In this document: positions 51,607 to 61,238 of the stretch, one piece after another
Numbering within the stretch: position 1 is the stretch's first letter
Layout: every line of letters begins with the position of its first letter
Assembly (NCBI GenBank): GCA_014649355.1
Contig: BMSW01000003.1
Coordinates: 62,001 to 126,000 of the forward strand
Source: Streptomyces althioticus
GTDB lineage: Bacteria; Actinomycetota; Actinomycetes; Streptomycetales; Streptomycetaceae
Direction: 5' to 3'
DNA length: 64,000 nt
Position numbers and translations under genes: made by a program
Notes under the pieces: generated by a model
The model's input: only the letters and a program-made list of their open reading frames with translations
Databases searched by the model: none
Told to the model about the DNA's origin: nothing

Positions 51607-52239
51607 TCAGGCGCCGGTGGGGTCCTCGCCCCGGTCGAGTGCCTTCCACAGCTCCTCGGGGCGGTCCGGGTCGGCGGGGGCGGCCGCCCGGCGCGGGCGG
51701 GGAGCGCCGCCCCGCTCGTAGCGGCCGGACATGGCGGGCCACAGGCGTCCGTAGCGCAGCGCGAGCAGTCCGGCGACGAGCAGCAGCAGTCCGCCGACGG
51801 CGGCGACGTACGGCCAGGCGGTGTGGGAGAGGGCGCCGACGGTCGCGGAGGCGTCGCCCGAGGCCTGCGCGGCCTTCTCGTCGAGGGCGGTGGAGTCGGA
51901 CGCGCCGAGCAGCGCGGCGGCGACCGTGCCGGCCCCGGAGAGGGCGAGCACGGCGGAGACGGCGAGCCGTCCGGCGCGGCGCACGGCGAAGACGGCGACC
52001 AGGGCGGCGAGTCCGACGACGGCCAGGGCGGCCGGTACGCCGGTGACGTCACTGCCCTGGGCGGTCAGCGGGAACGCGCCGCCGGCCACCGTCGCGGTGC
52101 CCTCCGACCACTCCTGCCGGGTGGCGAGCAGGGTCACGGCCGCGCCGAGGGCGCCGCTCAGCAGGGCGGCGGCGAGGCTCGTACGGCCGGTCCGGGAGGG
52201 GCCGGCGGGCTCGGGACGGGGGCTGGGTACGGCAGTCAC
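51607..52239 (-). CDS. Trp-biosynthesis-associated membrane protein (TIGR02234 family)
   Basis: This membrane protein of about 210 residues has four hydrophobic segments: near the N-terminus, around residues 70-90, 95-115 and 155-175. The long extracytoplasmic loop contains TRQEWSEGT. It belongs to an actinobacterial family named for its place next to trp genes; function is unknown. Two GTG starts are possible; I prefer 52239 because GGAG precedes it, whereas 52248 has none. It follows trpE by 51 bp. Confidence 0.85.
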   Translation of the reverse strand: MTAVPSPRPEPAGPSRTGRTSLAAALLSGALGAAVTLLATRQEWSEGTATVAGGAFPLTAQGSDVTGVPAALAVVGLAALVAVFAVRRAGRLAVSAVLALSGAGTVAAALLGASDSTALDEKAAQASGDASATVGALSHTAWPYVAAVGGLLLLVAGLLALRYGRLWPAMSGRYERGGAPRPRRAAAPADPDRPEELWKALDRGEDPTGA

Positions 52240-52290
52240 GCACTCCACTATGGCCCCGCACCCGGCCCGCGCGGCATCCGGGGGGCTGTG

Positions 52291-53784
52291 TCAGCCGTCA
52301 CCCAGGCGGTTCGCGGTGTGGACGGCGCGCAGCACGGCGGCCGCCTTGTTGCGGCACTCGGTGTCCTCGGCGACCGGGTCGGAGTCGGCCACGACGCCCG
52401 CCCCGGCCTGCACGTACGCGGTGCCGTCGCGCAGCAGGGCGGTGCGGATGGCGATGGCCGTGTCGGAGTCGCCGGCGAAGTCGAGGTAGCCGACGCAGCC
52501 GCCGTACAGGCCGCGCCGGGACGGCTCCAGCTCGTCGATGATCTGCATCGCGCGGGGCTTGGGCGCGCCGGAGAGGGTGCCGGCCGGGAAGCACGCGGTG
52601 AGCACGTCGAAGGCGGTGCGGTCGGCGGCGACCCGTCCGGTGACGGTCGAGACGATGTGCATGACGTGCGAGTAGCGCTCGATCGACATGAAGTCGACGA
52701 CCTCGACGGAGCCGGGTTCGCAGACCCGTCCGAGGTCGTTGCGGCCGAGGTCGACGAGCATCAGGTGCTCGGCGCGCTCCTTGGGGTCGGCGAGCAGTTC
52801 GTCGGCGAGCGCCTAGTCCTCCTGCGGAGTGGCGCCGCGGTGCCGGGTGCCGGCGATGGGGTGGACCATGGCCTGCCCGTCCTCGACCTTCACCAGCGCC
52901 TCGGGGGACGACCCGGCCACGTCGAAGCCGTCGAATCGGAACAGGTACATGTACGGCGACGGGTTGGTGGCGCGCAGCACCCGGTAGACGTCCAGGGCGC
53001 TCGCCGTGCAGGGCGTCTCGAACCGCTGGGAGGGGACGACCTGGAAGGCCTCGCCGGCGCGGATGCGTTCCTTGACGTCCTCGACGGCCTCCTGGAAGTC
53101 GGGGCCGCCCCACAGCGCGGTGTACGCGGGCAGTTCGGACGGCGGCAGCGCGGCCGGGGGCTGGGCGACCGGGCGGGCGAGGTCGGCCTCCATGGCGTCG
53201 AGGCGGGCCACGGCGTCCGCGTAGGCCTCGTCGACGCCGGTCTCCAGGTCGTTGTGGTTGATCGCGTTGGCGATCAGCCAGACGGAGCCCTCCCAGTGGT
53301 CCATGACGGCGAGGTCGCTGGTGAGCAGCATGGTCAGCTCGGGCAGCTTCAGGTCGTCCCGCTCGCCGGGGCCGATCTTCTCCAGGCGGCGCACGATGTC
53401 GTAGCCGAGGTAGCCGACCAGGCCGCCGGTGAAGGGCGGCAGGCCGAGGTCCTCGGCGAGGTCGCGCGGGGTGTGCAGGGTCTGGAGGGTGGCGCGCAGC
53501 GCGGCGAGCGGGTCGCCGTCGACGGGCACGCCGACCGGCGGGGTGCCCTCCCAGTGGGCCTGTCCGTCGCGCTCGGTGAGGGTGGCGGCGGACCGGACGC
53601 CCACGAAGGAGTAGCGGGACCAGGAGCGCCCGTTCTCCGCCGACTCCAGCAGGAAGGTGCCGGGCCGCTCGGCGGCGAGCTTGCGGTAGAGCGCGACCGG
53701 GGTGTCGCCGTCGGCGAGGAGCTTGCGGGTGACCGGGATGACCCGGCGGTCGGTGGCGAGCTTGCGGAACGTCTCGAGGTCCAT
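52291..53784 (-). pseudogene. trpE: Anthranilate synthase component I, interrupted by an in-frame amber codon
   Basis: TrpE makes anthranilate from chorismate, the first step of the trp pathway. The frame starts at ATG 53784 and would give 497 residues. Codon 324 is TAG (52813-52815), immediately after GTRHRGATPQED; the same frame continues as [20 protein letters not shown] and contains the rest of the catalytic domain ([43 protein letters not shown]). No shift or other damage is visible, and both halves are well conserved, including the feedback motif LLESAENGRSW. A single base change from CAG, GAG or AAG is the simplest explanation. It could be a real nonsense mutation, suppressed readthrough, or a sequencing error. 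hisI ends 11 bp upstream. Confidence 0.9.
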
Positions 53785-53795
53785 GGCGGCAGACC

Positions 53796-54188
53796 CTACT
53801 GACCGTCGGCGGGCACGCCGGTGCCGGCGTCCTTCAGCAGCACGTCGGCGTCGAAGCAGGTGCGGTCGCCGGTGTGGCAGGCGGCGCCCACCTGGTCGAC
53901 CTTGACCAGCACGGTGTCGGCGTCGCAGTCCAGCGCGACCGACTTCACCCACTGGAAGTGGCCCGAGGTGTCGCCCTTGACCCAGTACTCCTGGCGGCTG
54001 CGCGACCAGTAGGTGCAGCGGCCGGTGGTGAGGGTGCGGTGCAGCGCCTCGTCGTCCATCCAGCCCAGCATCAGCACCTCTCCGGTGTCGTACTGCTGGG
54101 CGATCGCCGGGAGGAGGCCGTCGGGGGTGCGCTTGAGGCGCGCGGCGATCTCGGGGTCGAGGCCGCTGGGCCGGGGGGTGCTGGTCAT
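53796..54188 (-). CDS. hisI: Phosphoribosyl-AMP cyclohydrolase
   Basis: This 130-residue Zn/Mg enzyme carries out the third step of histidine synthesis. The motifs are [40 protein letters not shown] and the metal-binding [15 protein letters not shown] followed by [10 protein letters not shown]. It is monofunctional, with no HisE domain. The start ATG 54188 faces the divergent TIGR03085 gene; trpE follows 11 bp after its stop, so a his gene leads the trpE transcript. Confidence 0.96.
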   Translation of the reverse strand: MTSTPRPSGLDPEIAARLKRTPDGLLPAIAQQYDTGEVLMLGWMDDEALHRTLTTGRCTYWSRSRQEYWVKGDTSGHFQWVKSVALDCDADTVLVKVDQVGAACHTGDRTCFDADVLLKDAGTGVPADGQ

Positions 54189-54271
54189 GGGTCCATTCTG
54201 CCGCGCGTCCCCGGTCCCTCCGCGCGGTCGTCCACTGTCCGGACGTGACGGCCCGCCGTAGGCTGGCTGGC

Positions 54272-54907
54272 ATGTCGACCCATGCCAAGCGTGAACGACT
54301 CCTCCTGGCCGACCTGCTGGAGACCGCCGGACCGGAGGCGCCCACCCTCTGCGAGGGCTGGACCACCCGGGACCTGGCCGCGCACGTGGTGGTGCGCGAG
54401 CGCCGTCCGGACGCGGCGGGCGGCATCCTGGTGAAGCAGCTGGCGTCGCGGCTGGAGCGGGTGACGGCGGAGTTCCTGGCCAAGCCGTACGACGAGCTGA
54501 TCGGGCTGATCCGCACCGGCCCGCCGCGGTTCTCCCCCTTCTCGCTCAAGCAGGTCGACGAGATGTCGAACGTGATCGAGTTCTACGTCCACGCCGAGGA
54601 CGTCCGCCGGGCGCAGCCGGACTGGACGCCGCGCGAGCTGGACCCGGTGTTCCAGGACGCCCTGTGGTCGCGGCTGGAGCGCTCGGCGCGGCTGATGGGC
54701 CGCGGGGTGCCGACCGGTCTGGTGCTGCGCCGCCCGGACGGGCAGACGGCGGTGGCGCGCCGAGGGGCGCCGGTGGTGACGGTGACCGGGGAGCCGTCGG
54801 AGCTGGTGCTGTTCGCGTACGGCCGGCAGGGCGCCGCGAAGGTGGAGCTGGAGGGCGACGAGAACGCGATCGCCCAGCTGCGCGCCACCAAGCAGCTCGG
54901 CATCTGA
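54272..54907 (+). CDS. TIGR03085-family metal-binding protein (DinB/MDMPI-like)
   Basis: This 211-residue actinobacterial protein resembles the four-helix metal-binding domain of mycothiol-dependent maleylpyruvate isomerase. The motifs are [20 protein letters not shown], where the His is a metal ligand, and [18 protein letters not shown], which supplies further ligands. Its substrate is unknown; a mycothiol-dependent reaction is an inference. The start is ATG 54272. It lies with the VOC gene as a two-gene rightward island between hisI and hisF. Confidence 0.85.
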   Translation: MSTHAKRERLLLADLLETAGPEAPTLCEGWTTRDLAAHVVVRERRPDAAGGILVKQLASRLERVTAEFLAKPYDELIGLIRTGPPRFSPFSLKQVDEMSNVIEFYVHAEDVRRAQPDWTPRELDPVFQDALWSRLERSARLMGRGVPTGLVLRRPDGQTAVARRGAPVVTVTGEPSELVLFAYGRQGAAKVELEGDENAIAQLRATKQLGI

Positions 54908-54935
54908 TCGGCTCGGCTCCGGAAAGGCACGGCTC

Positions 54936-55334
54936 GTGATCAAGGTCGCCATGACGAGTGTGTACGTGGAGGACGTGGCCAAGGCGCACGCCTTCTACAC
55001 CGGGGTGCTCGGTTTCGAGACCCGCACCCATGTGGACCCGGGCGGCGGCAAGCCGTTCGTCACGGTGGGCGCGCGCGAGGGCGCCCAGCCGGACCTGGAG
55101 CTGCTGCTGGAGCCGGGTGACGGGCCGATCGCGGAGCCCTACCGCCGCGCGGTGCGCGAGGCGGGGCTGCCGTCGATCGTGTTCTCGGTGGACGACCTGC
55201 GCGCGGAGTTCGAGCGGCTGCGCGGGGAGGGCGTCCACTTCGTCCGGGAGCCGGAGAAGCAGGGCCCGGTGCTGACCGCGCTGCTGGACGACACGGTCGG
55301 CAATCTGATCCAGCTCACGCAGCCGCTCGGCTGA
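54936..55334 (+). CDS. VOC-family (glyoxalase/dioxygenase fold) protein
   Basis: This 132-residue single-domain VOC protein (TSVYVEDVAKAHAFYTGVLG, FSVDDLRAEFERLRGEGVHF, LLDDTVGNLIQLTQ) may bind a metal through His/Glu residues; activity is unknown, with metal-dependent resistance, isomerisation or dioxygenation all seen in the fold. The start is GTG 54936 with GGAAAGG upstream. It ends 3 bp before the convergent hisF stop. Confidence 0.87.
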   Translation: MIKVAMTSVYVEDVAKAHAFYTGVLGFETRTHVDPGGGKPFVTVGAREGAQPDLELLLEPGDGPIAEPYRRAVREAGLPSIVFSVDDLRAEFERLRGEGVHFVREPEKQGPVLTALLDDTVGNLIQLTQPLG

Positions 55335-55337
55335 GGC

Positions 55338-56093
55338 TCACCGCACCGGGTGGCCGGCGTCCCTGAGGGTCTGCTTGACCTCGCCGATGCGCAGGTCGCC
55401 GAAGTGGAACACCGAGGCGGCCAGGACCGCGTCCGCGCCGGCGGCGACGGCGGGCGGGAAGTCGGCGAGCTTGCCGGCGCCGCCGGAGGCGATCACCGGG
55501 ACCGTGACGTGCTTGCGCACGGCGGCGATCATCTCCAGGTCGTAGCCGTCCTTGGTGCCGTCGGCGTCCATGGAGTTCAGCAGGATCTCGCCGGCGCCCA
55601 GCTCGGCGGCGCGGTGCGCCCACTCGACGGCGTCGATGCCGGTGCCGCGGCGGCCGCCGTGCGTGGTGACCTCGAAGGTGCCGCCCTCGGTGCGCCGGGC
55701 GTCGACGGAGAGGACGAGCACCTGGCGGCCGAACCGCTCGGCGATCTCCCGGATGAGGTCGGGCCGGGCGATGGCGGCCGTGTTCACGCCCACCTTGTCG
55801 GCGCCGGCCCGCAGCAGCTTGTCGACGTCGTCGGCGGTGCGCACGCCGCCGCCCACGGTGAGCGGGATGAACACCTGCTCGGCGGTGCGGCGGACCACGT
55901 CGTAGGTGGTCTCGCGGTTGCCGGAGGACGCGGTGATGTCCAGGAACGTCAGCTCGTCGGCGCCCTCGGCGTCGTACACCTTCGCCATCTCGACGGGGTC
56001 GCCCGCGTCGCGCAGGTTCTGGAAGTTGACGCCCTTGACGACCCGGCCGCCGTCCACGTCCAGGCAGGGGATGACTCGGACCGCCAGGGTCAT
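55338..56093 (-). CDS. hisF: Imidazole glycerol phosphate synthase subunit HisF
   Basis: This 251-residue cyclase subunit uses ammonia from HisH to form IGP and AICAR. The catalytic Asp residues lie in [18 protein letters not shown] and in [15 protein letters not shown]; phosphate loops are [18 protein letters not shown] and [13 protein letters not shown]. Start ATG 56093 overlaps the ridA stop by 4 bp. It is the last gene of the hisD-to-hisF coupled unit. Confidence 0.97.
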   Translation of the reverse strand: MTLAVRVIPCLDVDGGRVVKGVNFQNLRDAGDPVEMAKVYDAEGADELTFLDITASSGNRETTYDVVRRTAEQVFIPLTVGGGVRTADDVDKLLRAGADKVGVNTAAIARPDLIREIAERFGRQVLVLSVDARRTEGGTFEVTTHGGRRGTGIDAVEWAHRAAELGAGEILLNSMDADGTKDGYDLEMIAAVRKHVTVPVIASGGAGKLADFPPAVAAGADAVLAASVFHFGDLRIGEVKQTLRDAGHPVR

Positions 56094-56494
56094 GAATCCA
56101 CGGCTCCTCTGAATGCTTCGAGTTCCACTGAGACCAGTACGCGCGAGTCGACGAAGCCCTCGACCACCAGCAGCGTGGTGACCGGTCGGACCGCGTCGAA
56201 CAGCTCCTTGTGCGCGCGGCAGGCCTCGTCCACGTCCCGCGCGTGGGCGAGATGGATGCGGGTGCGGATCACGGACCCGGCGTCGAGCCCGAACTCCGCG
56301 ATCGCCTCCAGCGCGACGGTGAAGGCCACCTTGGCCTGTTCGTAGGGGTCGCCCTCCCCGTACAGCACGTCGCCCCGGAACGCGGTCGTGCCCGCGACCA
56401 GGACGAGGTCGCCGGCCGCGACGGCGCGCGCCGAGCCGAGGGTCTCCTCCCAGGGGTTCCCGCTCTGCACGCGCCGCACGGCTTCCGACGTCAT
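56090..56494 (-). CDS. RidA-family (YjgF/YER057c/UK114) protein
   Basis: This 134-residue protein probably deaminates reactive enamine/imine intermediates. The motifs are [39 protein letters not shown] and [14 protein letters not shown]; the conserved active-site Arg is the Arg in IRTRIHLA. The position between priA and hisF with ATGA overlaps on both sides makes it part of the his operon. A role in clearing PLP-enzyme by-products is inferred from the family. Confidence 0.88.
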   Translation of the reverse strand: MTSEAVRRVQSGNPWEETLGSARAVAAGDLVLVAGTTAFRGDVLYGEGDPYEQAKVAFTVALEAIAEFGLDAGSVIRTRIHLAHARDVDEACRAHKELFDAVRPVTTLLVVEGFVDSRVLVSVELEAFRGAVDS

Positions 56495-57216
56495 CGGGAC
56501 ACAGCCTCCAGGGCCTCTTCCAGGGTGAACGCCTTGGCGTACAGGGCCTTGCCGACGATGGAGCCCTCGACGCCGAGCGGCACCAGCTCGGCGATCGCCC
56601 GCAGGTCGTCCAGCGAGGACACTCCGCCGGAGGCGACGACCGGGCGGTCGGTGGCGGCGCAGACGTTCTTCAGCAGCTCCAGGTTGGGCCCCTGGAGGGT
56701 GCCGTCCTTGGCGATGTCGGTGACGACGTACCGGGCGCAGCCCTCCTTGTCGAGACGCTCCAGCGTCTCGTAGAGGTCGCCGCCGTCGCGGGTCCAGCCG
56801 CGGCCGCGCAGGGTGGTGCCGCGTACGTCGAGGCCGACGGCGATCTTGTCGCCGTGCTCGGCGATGACCTTGGCGACCCACTCGGGGGTCTCCAGGGCGG
56901 CCGTGCCGAGGTTGACGCGGGTGCAGCCGGTGGCGAGGGCGGCGGCGAGGGTGTCGTCGTCGCGGATGCCGCCGGACAGCTCCACCTTGATGTCCATCGC
57001 CCTGGTGACCTCCGCGATCAGTTCGCGGTTGTCACCGGTGCCGAACGCGGCGTCCAGGTCGACCAGGTGCAGCCACTCGGCGCCGGAGCGCTGCCAGGCG
57101 AGCGCGGCCTCCAGCGGCGAGCCGTAGGAGGTCTCGGTGCCGGACTCGCCGTGCACGAGGCGGACGGCCTGGCCGTCGCGGACGTCGACGGCGGGGAGGA
57201 GTTCGAGGGTGGCCAT
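56491..57216 (-). CDS. priA: PriA: bifunctional HisA / TrpF isomerase
   Basis: This 241-residue TIM barrel isomerises ProFAR (histidine) and, in streptomycetes and mycobacteria, also PRA (tryptophan). The motifs are [19 protein letters not shown] with the catalytic Asp, [19 protein letters not shown], and [19 protein letters not shown] with the second Asp. No separate trpF is visible among the trp genes here, which supports the dual role. I chose ATG 57216 (MATLELLP), 5 bp after the hisH stop, over an in-frame ATG 42 bp upstream inside hisH. The stop overlaps the ridA start (ATGA). Confidence 0.94.
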   Translation of the reverse strand: MATLELLPAVDVRDGQAVRLVHGESGTETSYGSPLEAALAWQRSGAEWLHLVDLDAAFGTGDNRELIAEVTRAMDIKVELSGGIRDDDTLAAALATGCTRVNLGTAALETPEWVAKVIAEHGDKIAVGLDVRGTTLRGRGWTRDGGDLYETLERLDKEGCARYVVTDIAKDGTLQGPNLELLKNVCAATDRPVVASGGVSSLDDLRAIAELVPLGVEGSIVGKALYAKAFTLEEALEAVSR

Positions 57217-57220
57217 GTCT

Positions 57221-57862
57221 CTACAGGGTTCCGATCCAGTTGGTGAGGAGCTGGGCACCGGCGTCGCCGGACTTCTCGGGGTGGAACTGGGTGGCCCACA
57301 GGGAGCCGTTCTCCACGGCGGCCACGAAGGGCTTGCCGTGGGTGGTCCAGGTGACGAGCGGGGGCTCCATCGCCGCGTTGGTGACCTCGAACGACCAGTC
57401 GTGGACGGCGTAGGAGTGCACGAAGTAGAAGCGGGCGTCGTCGTCCAGGCCGGAGAACAGCCGGGAGCCCTCGGGGGCGTCCACGGTGTTCCAGCCCATG
57501 TGGGGGACGACGTCGGCCTGGAGCGGCTCGACTGAGCCGGGCCACTCGTCGAGGCCCTCCGCCTCGACGCCGTGCTCGATGCCGCGGGCGAAGAGGATCT
57601 GCATGCCGACGCAGATGCCCATGACGGGGCGGCCGCCGGCCAGGCGGCGGTCGACGATCCAGTCGCCGCGGGCCTCCTTGAGGCCCTTCATGCAGGCGGC
57701 GAAGGCGCCGACGCCGGGCACCAGCAGCCCGTCGGCGTTCATCGCCTTGTCGAAGTCGCGGGTGATCTCCACGTCGGCCCCGGCGCGCGCGAGGGCGCGC
57801 TCGGCGGAGCGGACGTTGCCGAAGCCGTAGTCGAAGACCACGACCTTCCTGGTGGTGCTCAA
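57221..57862 (-). CDS. hisH: Imidazole glycerol phosphate synthase amidotransferase subunit
   Basis: This 213-residue class I glutaminase supplies ammonia to HisF. The nucleophile Cys is in [14 protein letters not shown], the His and Glu are in [14 protein letters not shown], and the oxyanion region is [16 protein letters not shown]. The start ATG 57862 is 4 bp after the small membrane-protein gene. The enzyme works as a heterodimer with HisF, encoded three genes on. Confidence 0.96.
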   Translation of the reverse strand: MSTTRKVVVFDYGFGNVRSAERALARAGADVEITRDFDKAMNADGLLVPGVGAFAACMKGLKEARGDWIVDRRLAGGRPVMGICVGMQILFARGIEHGVEAEGLDEWPGSVEPLQADVVPHMGWNTVDAPEGSRLFSGLDDDARFYFVHSYAVHDWSFEVTNAAMEPPLVTWTTHGKPFVAAVENGSLWATQFHPEKSGDAGAQLLTNWIGTL

Positions 57863-57866
57863 GGTC

Positions 57867-58025
57867 TCACACCTCCATCTGCAGCAGGCCCGTGACGATG
57901 CACAGCGCGGCGCCGACGGACATCAGCGTGATCAGGCTCGTGGGCATCTTCTGCTTGACGAAGGAGATGATCCCTCCGACGAAGAACAGGCCGACGACGA
58001 TCAGGACGGTGGACAGTCCGTTCAC
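57867..58025 (-). CDS. 52-residue membrane protein embedded in the his operon
   Basis: This very small protein has two membrane segments (about residues 5-22, [16 protein letters not shown], and 31-49, [18 protein letters not shown]) around a short basic loop (VKQKMP). Its GTG start overlaps the hisB stop by 4 bp (GTGA), and hisH begins 4 bp after its stop, so its translation is locked to the histidine enzymes. I do not know a function; a Streptomyces protein of this kind sits at the same place in my memory. Confidence 0.8.
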   Translation of the reverse strand: MNGLSTVLIVVGLFFVGGIISFVKQKMPTSLITLMSVGAALCIVTGLLQMEV

Positions 58026-58615
58026 AGCGCGCCCTTCGTGGAGGGCAGGATGCCGGCCGCGCGCGGGTCGCGCTCGGAGGCGTAGCGCAGGGCCCGGGCG
58101 AGGGCCTTGAACTGGCACTCCACGATGTGGTGGGCGTTGCGCCCGTAGGGCACGTGGACGTGGAGGGCGATCTGCGCCTGGGCGACGAAGGACTCCAGGA
58201 TGTGCCGGGTCATCGTCACGTCGTAGGAGCCGATCATCGGCGCCATGTTCTCGGGCTCGGTGTGCACCAGGTAGGGGCGGCCGGAGAGGTCGACGGTGAC
58301 CTGGGCGAGGGACTCGTCCAGCGGGACCGTGCAGTTGCCGAAGCGGTAGATGCCCACCTTGTCGCCGAGCGCCTGCTTGAAGGCGGCGCCGAGCGCGAGG
58401 GCGGTGTCCTCGATGGTGTGGTGGGAGTCGATGTGCAGGTCGCCCTCGGTCTTCACCGTGAGGTCGAACAGACCGTGCCGGCCGAGCTGGTCGAGCATGT
58501 GGTCGTAGAAGCCGACCCCGGTGGAGATCTCGGTCTTCCCGGTGCCGTCGAGGTCGATCTCGACGAGCACGGAGGTTTCCTTGGTGGTGCGTTCCACGCG
58601 TCCTACGCGGGTCAT
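58022..58615 (-). CDS. hisB: Imidazoleglycerol-phosphate dehydratase
   Basis: This 197-residue Mn-dependent dehydratase is monofunctional (no phosphatase domain). The His/Glu metal ligands lie in [40 protein letters not shown] and [16 protein letters not shown]. The start ATG 58615 overlaps the hisC stop (ATGA). Confidence 0.97.
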   Translation of the reverse strand: MTRVGRVERTTKETSVLVEIDLDGTGKTEISTGVGFYDHMLDQLGRHGLFDLTVKTEGDLHIDSHHTIEDTALALGAAFKQALGDKVGIYRFGNCTVPLDESLAQVTVDLSGRPYLVHTEPENMAPMIGSYDVTMTRHILESFVAQAQIALHVHVPYGRNAHHIVECQFKALARALRYASERDPRAAGILPSTKGAL

Positions 58616-59724
58616 GCGCTGTGCTCCTTCTTGATCTCACGTACCGCGTCGAGGAACGCGTCGTTCTCGGCCGGGGTGCCCGCGGTGACCCGCAGCCATC
58701 CCGGTACGCCGTTGTCCCGGACCAGGACGCCCCGGTCGAGGATCTGCCGCCATACGGCGTGGGAGTCCTGGAAGCGGCCGAACTGGACGAAGTTGGCGTC
58801 GGAGTCGGTCACCTCGTAGTCCAGGGAGCGCAGTTCGGCGACCAGCCGGTCCCGCTCCGCCTTCAGCTGCTCGACGTAGCCGAGCAGGGTGTCGGTGTGC
58901 TCGAGGGCGGCCAGCGCGGTCGCCTGGGTGACCGCCGACAGGTGGTACGGCAGCCGCACCAGCTGGACGGCGTCGACGACGGCGGGGTGCGCGGCCAGGT
59001 AGCCGAGGCGCAGTCCGGCGGCGCCGAACGCCTTGGACATGGTGCGGGAGATCACCAGGTGGGGGCGTCCGTCGAGCAGCGGCAGCAGCGAGTCGCCGTG
59101 GCTGAACTCCACGTACGCCTCGTCGACGACCACGATCGACGGCCTGGCGGCCTGCGCGGCGCCGTACAGGGCGCGCACCGTGTCGGCGGGGACCGCGTTG
59201 CCGGTGGGGTTGTTGGGGGTGGTGACGAAGACGACGTCGGGCCGGTGCTCCGCGATCGCCTTCTCGGCGGCGGGCAGGTCGAGGGAGAAGTCCTCGTTGC
59301 GCGGGCCGGAGATCCAGCCGGTGCCGGTGCCGCGCGCGATCAGGCCGTGCATCGAGTACGACGGCTCGAAGCCGAGCGCGGTGCGGCCGGGCCCGCCGAA
59401 GGTCTGCAGCAGCTGCTGGATGACCTCGTTGGAGCCGTTGGCCGCCCAGACGTTCTCCAGGGCGACCGGGTGGCCGGTGGTCTTCGTCAGGTATTCGGCC
59501 AGCCTGGTGCGCAGCTCGACCGCGTCCCGGTCGGGGTAGCGGTTGAGGTTCCGGGCGGCCTCGCGGACCCGCTCGGCGATCCGCTCGACCAGCGGCTCGG
59601 GCAGCGGGTAGGGGTTCTCGTTGGTGTTCAGCCGTACGGGGACGTCCAGCTGGGGCGCGCCGTAGGGGGACTTGCCGCGCAGCTCGTCCCGCACGGGGAG
59701 GTCGTCGATGCTCACGTCGCTCAC
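58612..59724 (-). CDS. hisC: Histidinol-phosphate aminotransferase
   Basis: This 370-residue class I/II PLP aminotransferase converts imidazoleacetol phosphate to histidinol phosphate. The motifs are [65 protein letters not shown] and the PLP Lys in [17 protein letters not shown]. The start is GTG 59724, overlapping the hisD stop by 4 bp (GTGA). Confidence 0.96.
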   Translation of the reverse strand: MSDVSIDDLPVRDELRGKSPYGAPQLDVPVRLNTNENPYPLPEPLVERIAERVREAARNLNRYPDRDAVELRTRLAEYLTKTTGHPVALENVWAANGSNEVIQQLLQTFGGPGRTALGFEPSYSMHGLIARGTGTGWISGPRNEDFSLDLPAAEKAIAEHRPDVVFVTTPNNPTGNAVPADTVRALYGAAQAARPSIVVVDEAYVEFSHGDSLLPLLDGRPHLVISRTMSKAFGAAGLRLGYLAAHPAVVDAVQLVRLPYHLSAVTQATALAALEHTDTLLGYVEQLKAERDRLVAELRSLDYEVTDSDANFVQFGRFQDSHAVWRQILDRGVLVRDNGVPGWLRVTAGTPAENDAFLDAVREIKKEHSA

Positions 59725-61046
59725 TTGTTCTCGGGCACCTTCCAGCCGAACCTGGCCTTGATCGCCGCGCCGTGCGCGGGCAGGTCCTCCGCCTCCGCCA
59801 GCGTCACCACGGTGTGCGCGACCTCGGCCAGCGCGTCCTCCGTGTAGTCGACGATGTGGATGCCGCGCAGGAAGGACTGCACGGACAGGCCCGAGGAGTG
59901 GCAGGCGCAGCCGCCGGTGGGCAGCACGTGGTTGGAGCCGGCCGCGTAGTCGCCGAGGGAGACCGGGGACCAGGGGCCGACGAAGACCGCGCCCGCGTTG
60001 CGCACCCGCTCGGCGACCGCGGCGGCGTCGGCGGTCTGGATCTCCAGGTGCTCGGCGCCGTAGGCGTCGACGACCCGCAGGCCCTCCTCGACGCCGTCGA
60101 CCAGCACGATCGCGGACTGACGGCCGGCCAGGGCCGGCGCGATCCGCTCGTCGACGTGCTTGCTGGCCTCGACCTGCGGCTTCAGCTCCTTCTCGACCGC
60201 GTCCGCGAGGTCCGTGGAGTCGGTGACGAGGACGGCGGCCGCCAGCGGGTCGTGCTCGGCCTGGCTGATCAGGTCGGCGGCGACGTGCACCGGGTCGGCC
60301 GTGGAGTCCGCGAGGATCGCGATCTCGGTCGGCCCGGCCTCGGCGTCGATGCCGATCTTCCCGGTGAAGTAGCGCTTGGCGGCGGCGACCCAGATGTTGC
60401 CGGGGCCGGTCACCATGTTCGCCGGCGGGCAGGACTCGGTGCCGTACGCGAACATCGCGACGGCGGTGGCGCCGCCGGCCGCGTACACCTCGTCGACGCC
60501 GAGCAGCGCGCACGCGGCGAGGATGGTCGGGTGCGGCAGCCCGCCGAAGTCGGCCTGGGCCGGGGAGGCGAGGGCGACGGACGGGACGCCGGCCTCCTGG
60601 GCGGGGACCACGTTCATGATCACGGAGGACGGGTAGACGGCCCGGCCGCCCGGCGCGTACAGCCCGACGCGGTCGACCGGCACCCACTTCTCGGTGACGG
60701 TGCCTCCCGGCACGACCTGGGTGGTGTGGGTGGTGCGGCGCTGCGCGCGGTGGACGAGGCGGGCCCGGCGGATCGACTCCTCCAGGGCGGCGCGCACGGC
60801 CGGGTCGAGCTCCTCCAGCGCGCGCTCCAGCGCGGCGGCGGGCACCCTGACCTGGTCGAGCTTCACGCCGTCGAAGCGCTCGGCGAAGTCGATCAGCGCC
60901 GCGTCGCCGCGATGATGCACGTCCTCGCAGATGGGCCGCACCTTCTCCAGGGCGGCCGCGACGTCGAAGTCGGCACGGGGCAGCAGGTCACGCAGGGCGG
61001 GGCCCTCGGGGAGGACGTCGCCGCGCAGGTCGATTCGCGAGATCAC
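59721..61046 (-). CDS. hisD: Histidinol dehydrogenase
   Basis: This 441-residue Zn-dependent enzyme performs the last two oxidations to histidine. The motifs are [72 protein letters not shown] and [18 protein letters not shown], which supply the Gln/His/Asp ligands and the active-site His/Glu. The start is GTG 61046; upstream in-frame codons are not conserved-looking. It is the first gene of the his operon, divergent from the membrane protein at 61239. Confidence 0.96.
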   Translation of the reverse strand: MISRIDLRGDVLPEGPALRDLLPRADFDVAAALEKVRPICEDVHHRGDAALIDFAERFDGVKLDQVRVPAAALERALEELDPAVRAALEESIRRARLVHRAQRRTTHTTQVVPGGTVTEKWVPVDRVGLYAPGGRAVYPSSVIMNVVPAQEAGVPSVALASPAQADFGGLPHPTILAACALLGVDEVYAAGGATAVAMFAYGTESCPPANMVTGPGNIWVAAAKRYFTGKIGIDAEAGPTEIAILADSTADPVHVAADLISQAEHDPLAAAVLVTDSTDLADAVEKELKPQVEASKHVDERIAPALAGRQSAIVLVDGVEEGLRVVDAYGAEHLEIQTADAAAVAERVRNAGAVFVGPWSPVSLGDYAAGSNHVLPTGGCACHSSGLSVQSFLRGIHIVDYTEDALAEVAHTVVTLAEAEDLPAHGAAIKARFGWKVPENK

Positions 61047-61238
61047 GTACCCAATTCTCTCAGACCCGTCCCGGAGCACGTCCGCCTGTTCCAGTGGCTG
61101 ATACGTCACCCTTCTCGTGACGGTCCGCACTCGTTTTCAACATCTTCTTCACTTTCCGTGTTCAGCACGTCACCGTACCGGGCATGAACGGCTGTACGAC
61201 GCGATGAACCGGTGAGTAATGAGGAGGAGGGGAGTTCC
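61047..61238. promoter_or_regulatory. Divergent promoter region, hisD / beta-helix membrane protein
   Basis: This 192-bp gap contains a lower-GC patch (about 61130-61180, TTTTCAACATCTTCTTCACT) and a very strong Shine-Dalgarno (GAGGAGGAGGGGAG at about 61221-61234) for the rightward gene. No Trp/His leader peptide or attenuator is apparent. Confidence 0.4.

Noticed and set aside
52813..52815. Pyrrolysine or other recoding at the trpE amber codon
   Set aside because: No PylS or PylT-like gene or recoding element is visible, and a nonsense mutation or base-call error is simpler.
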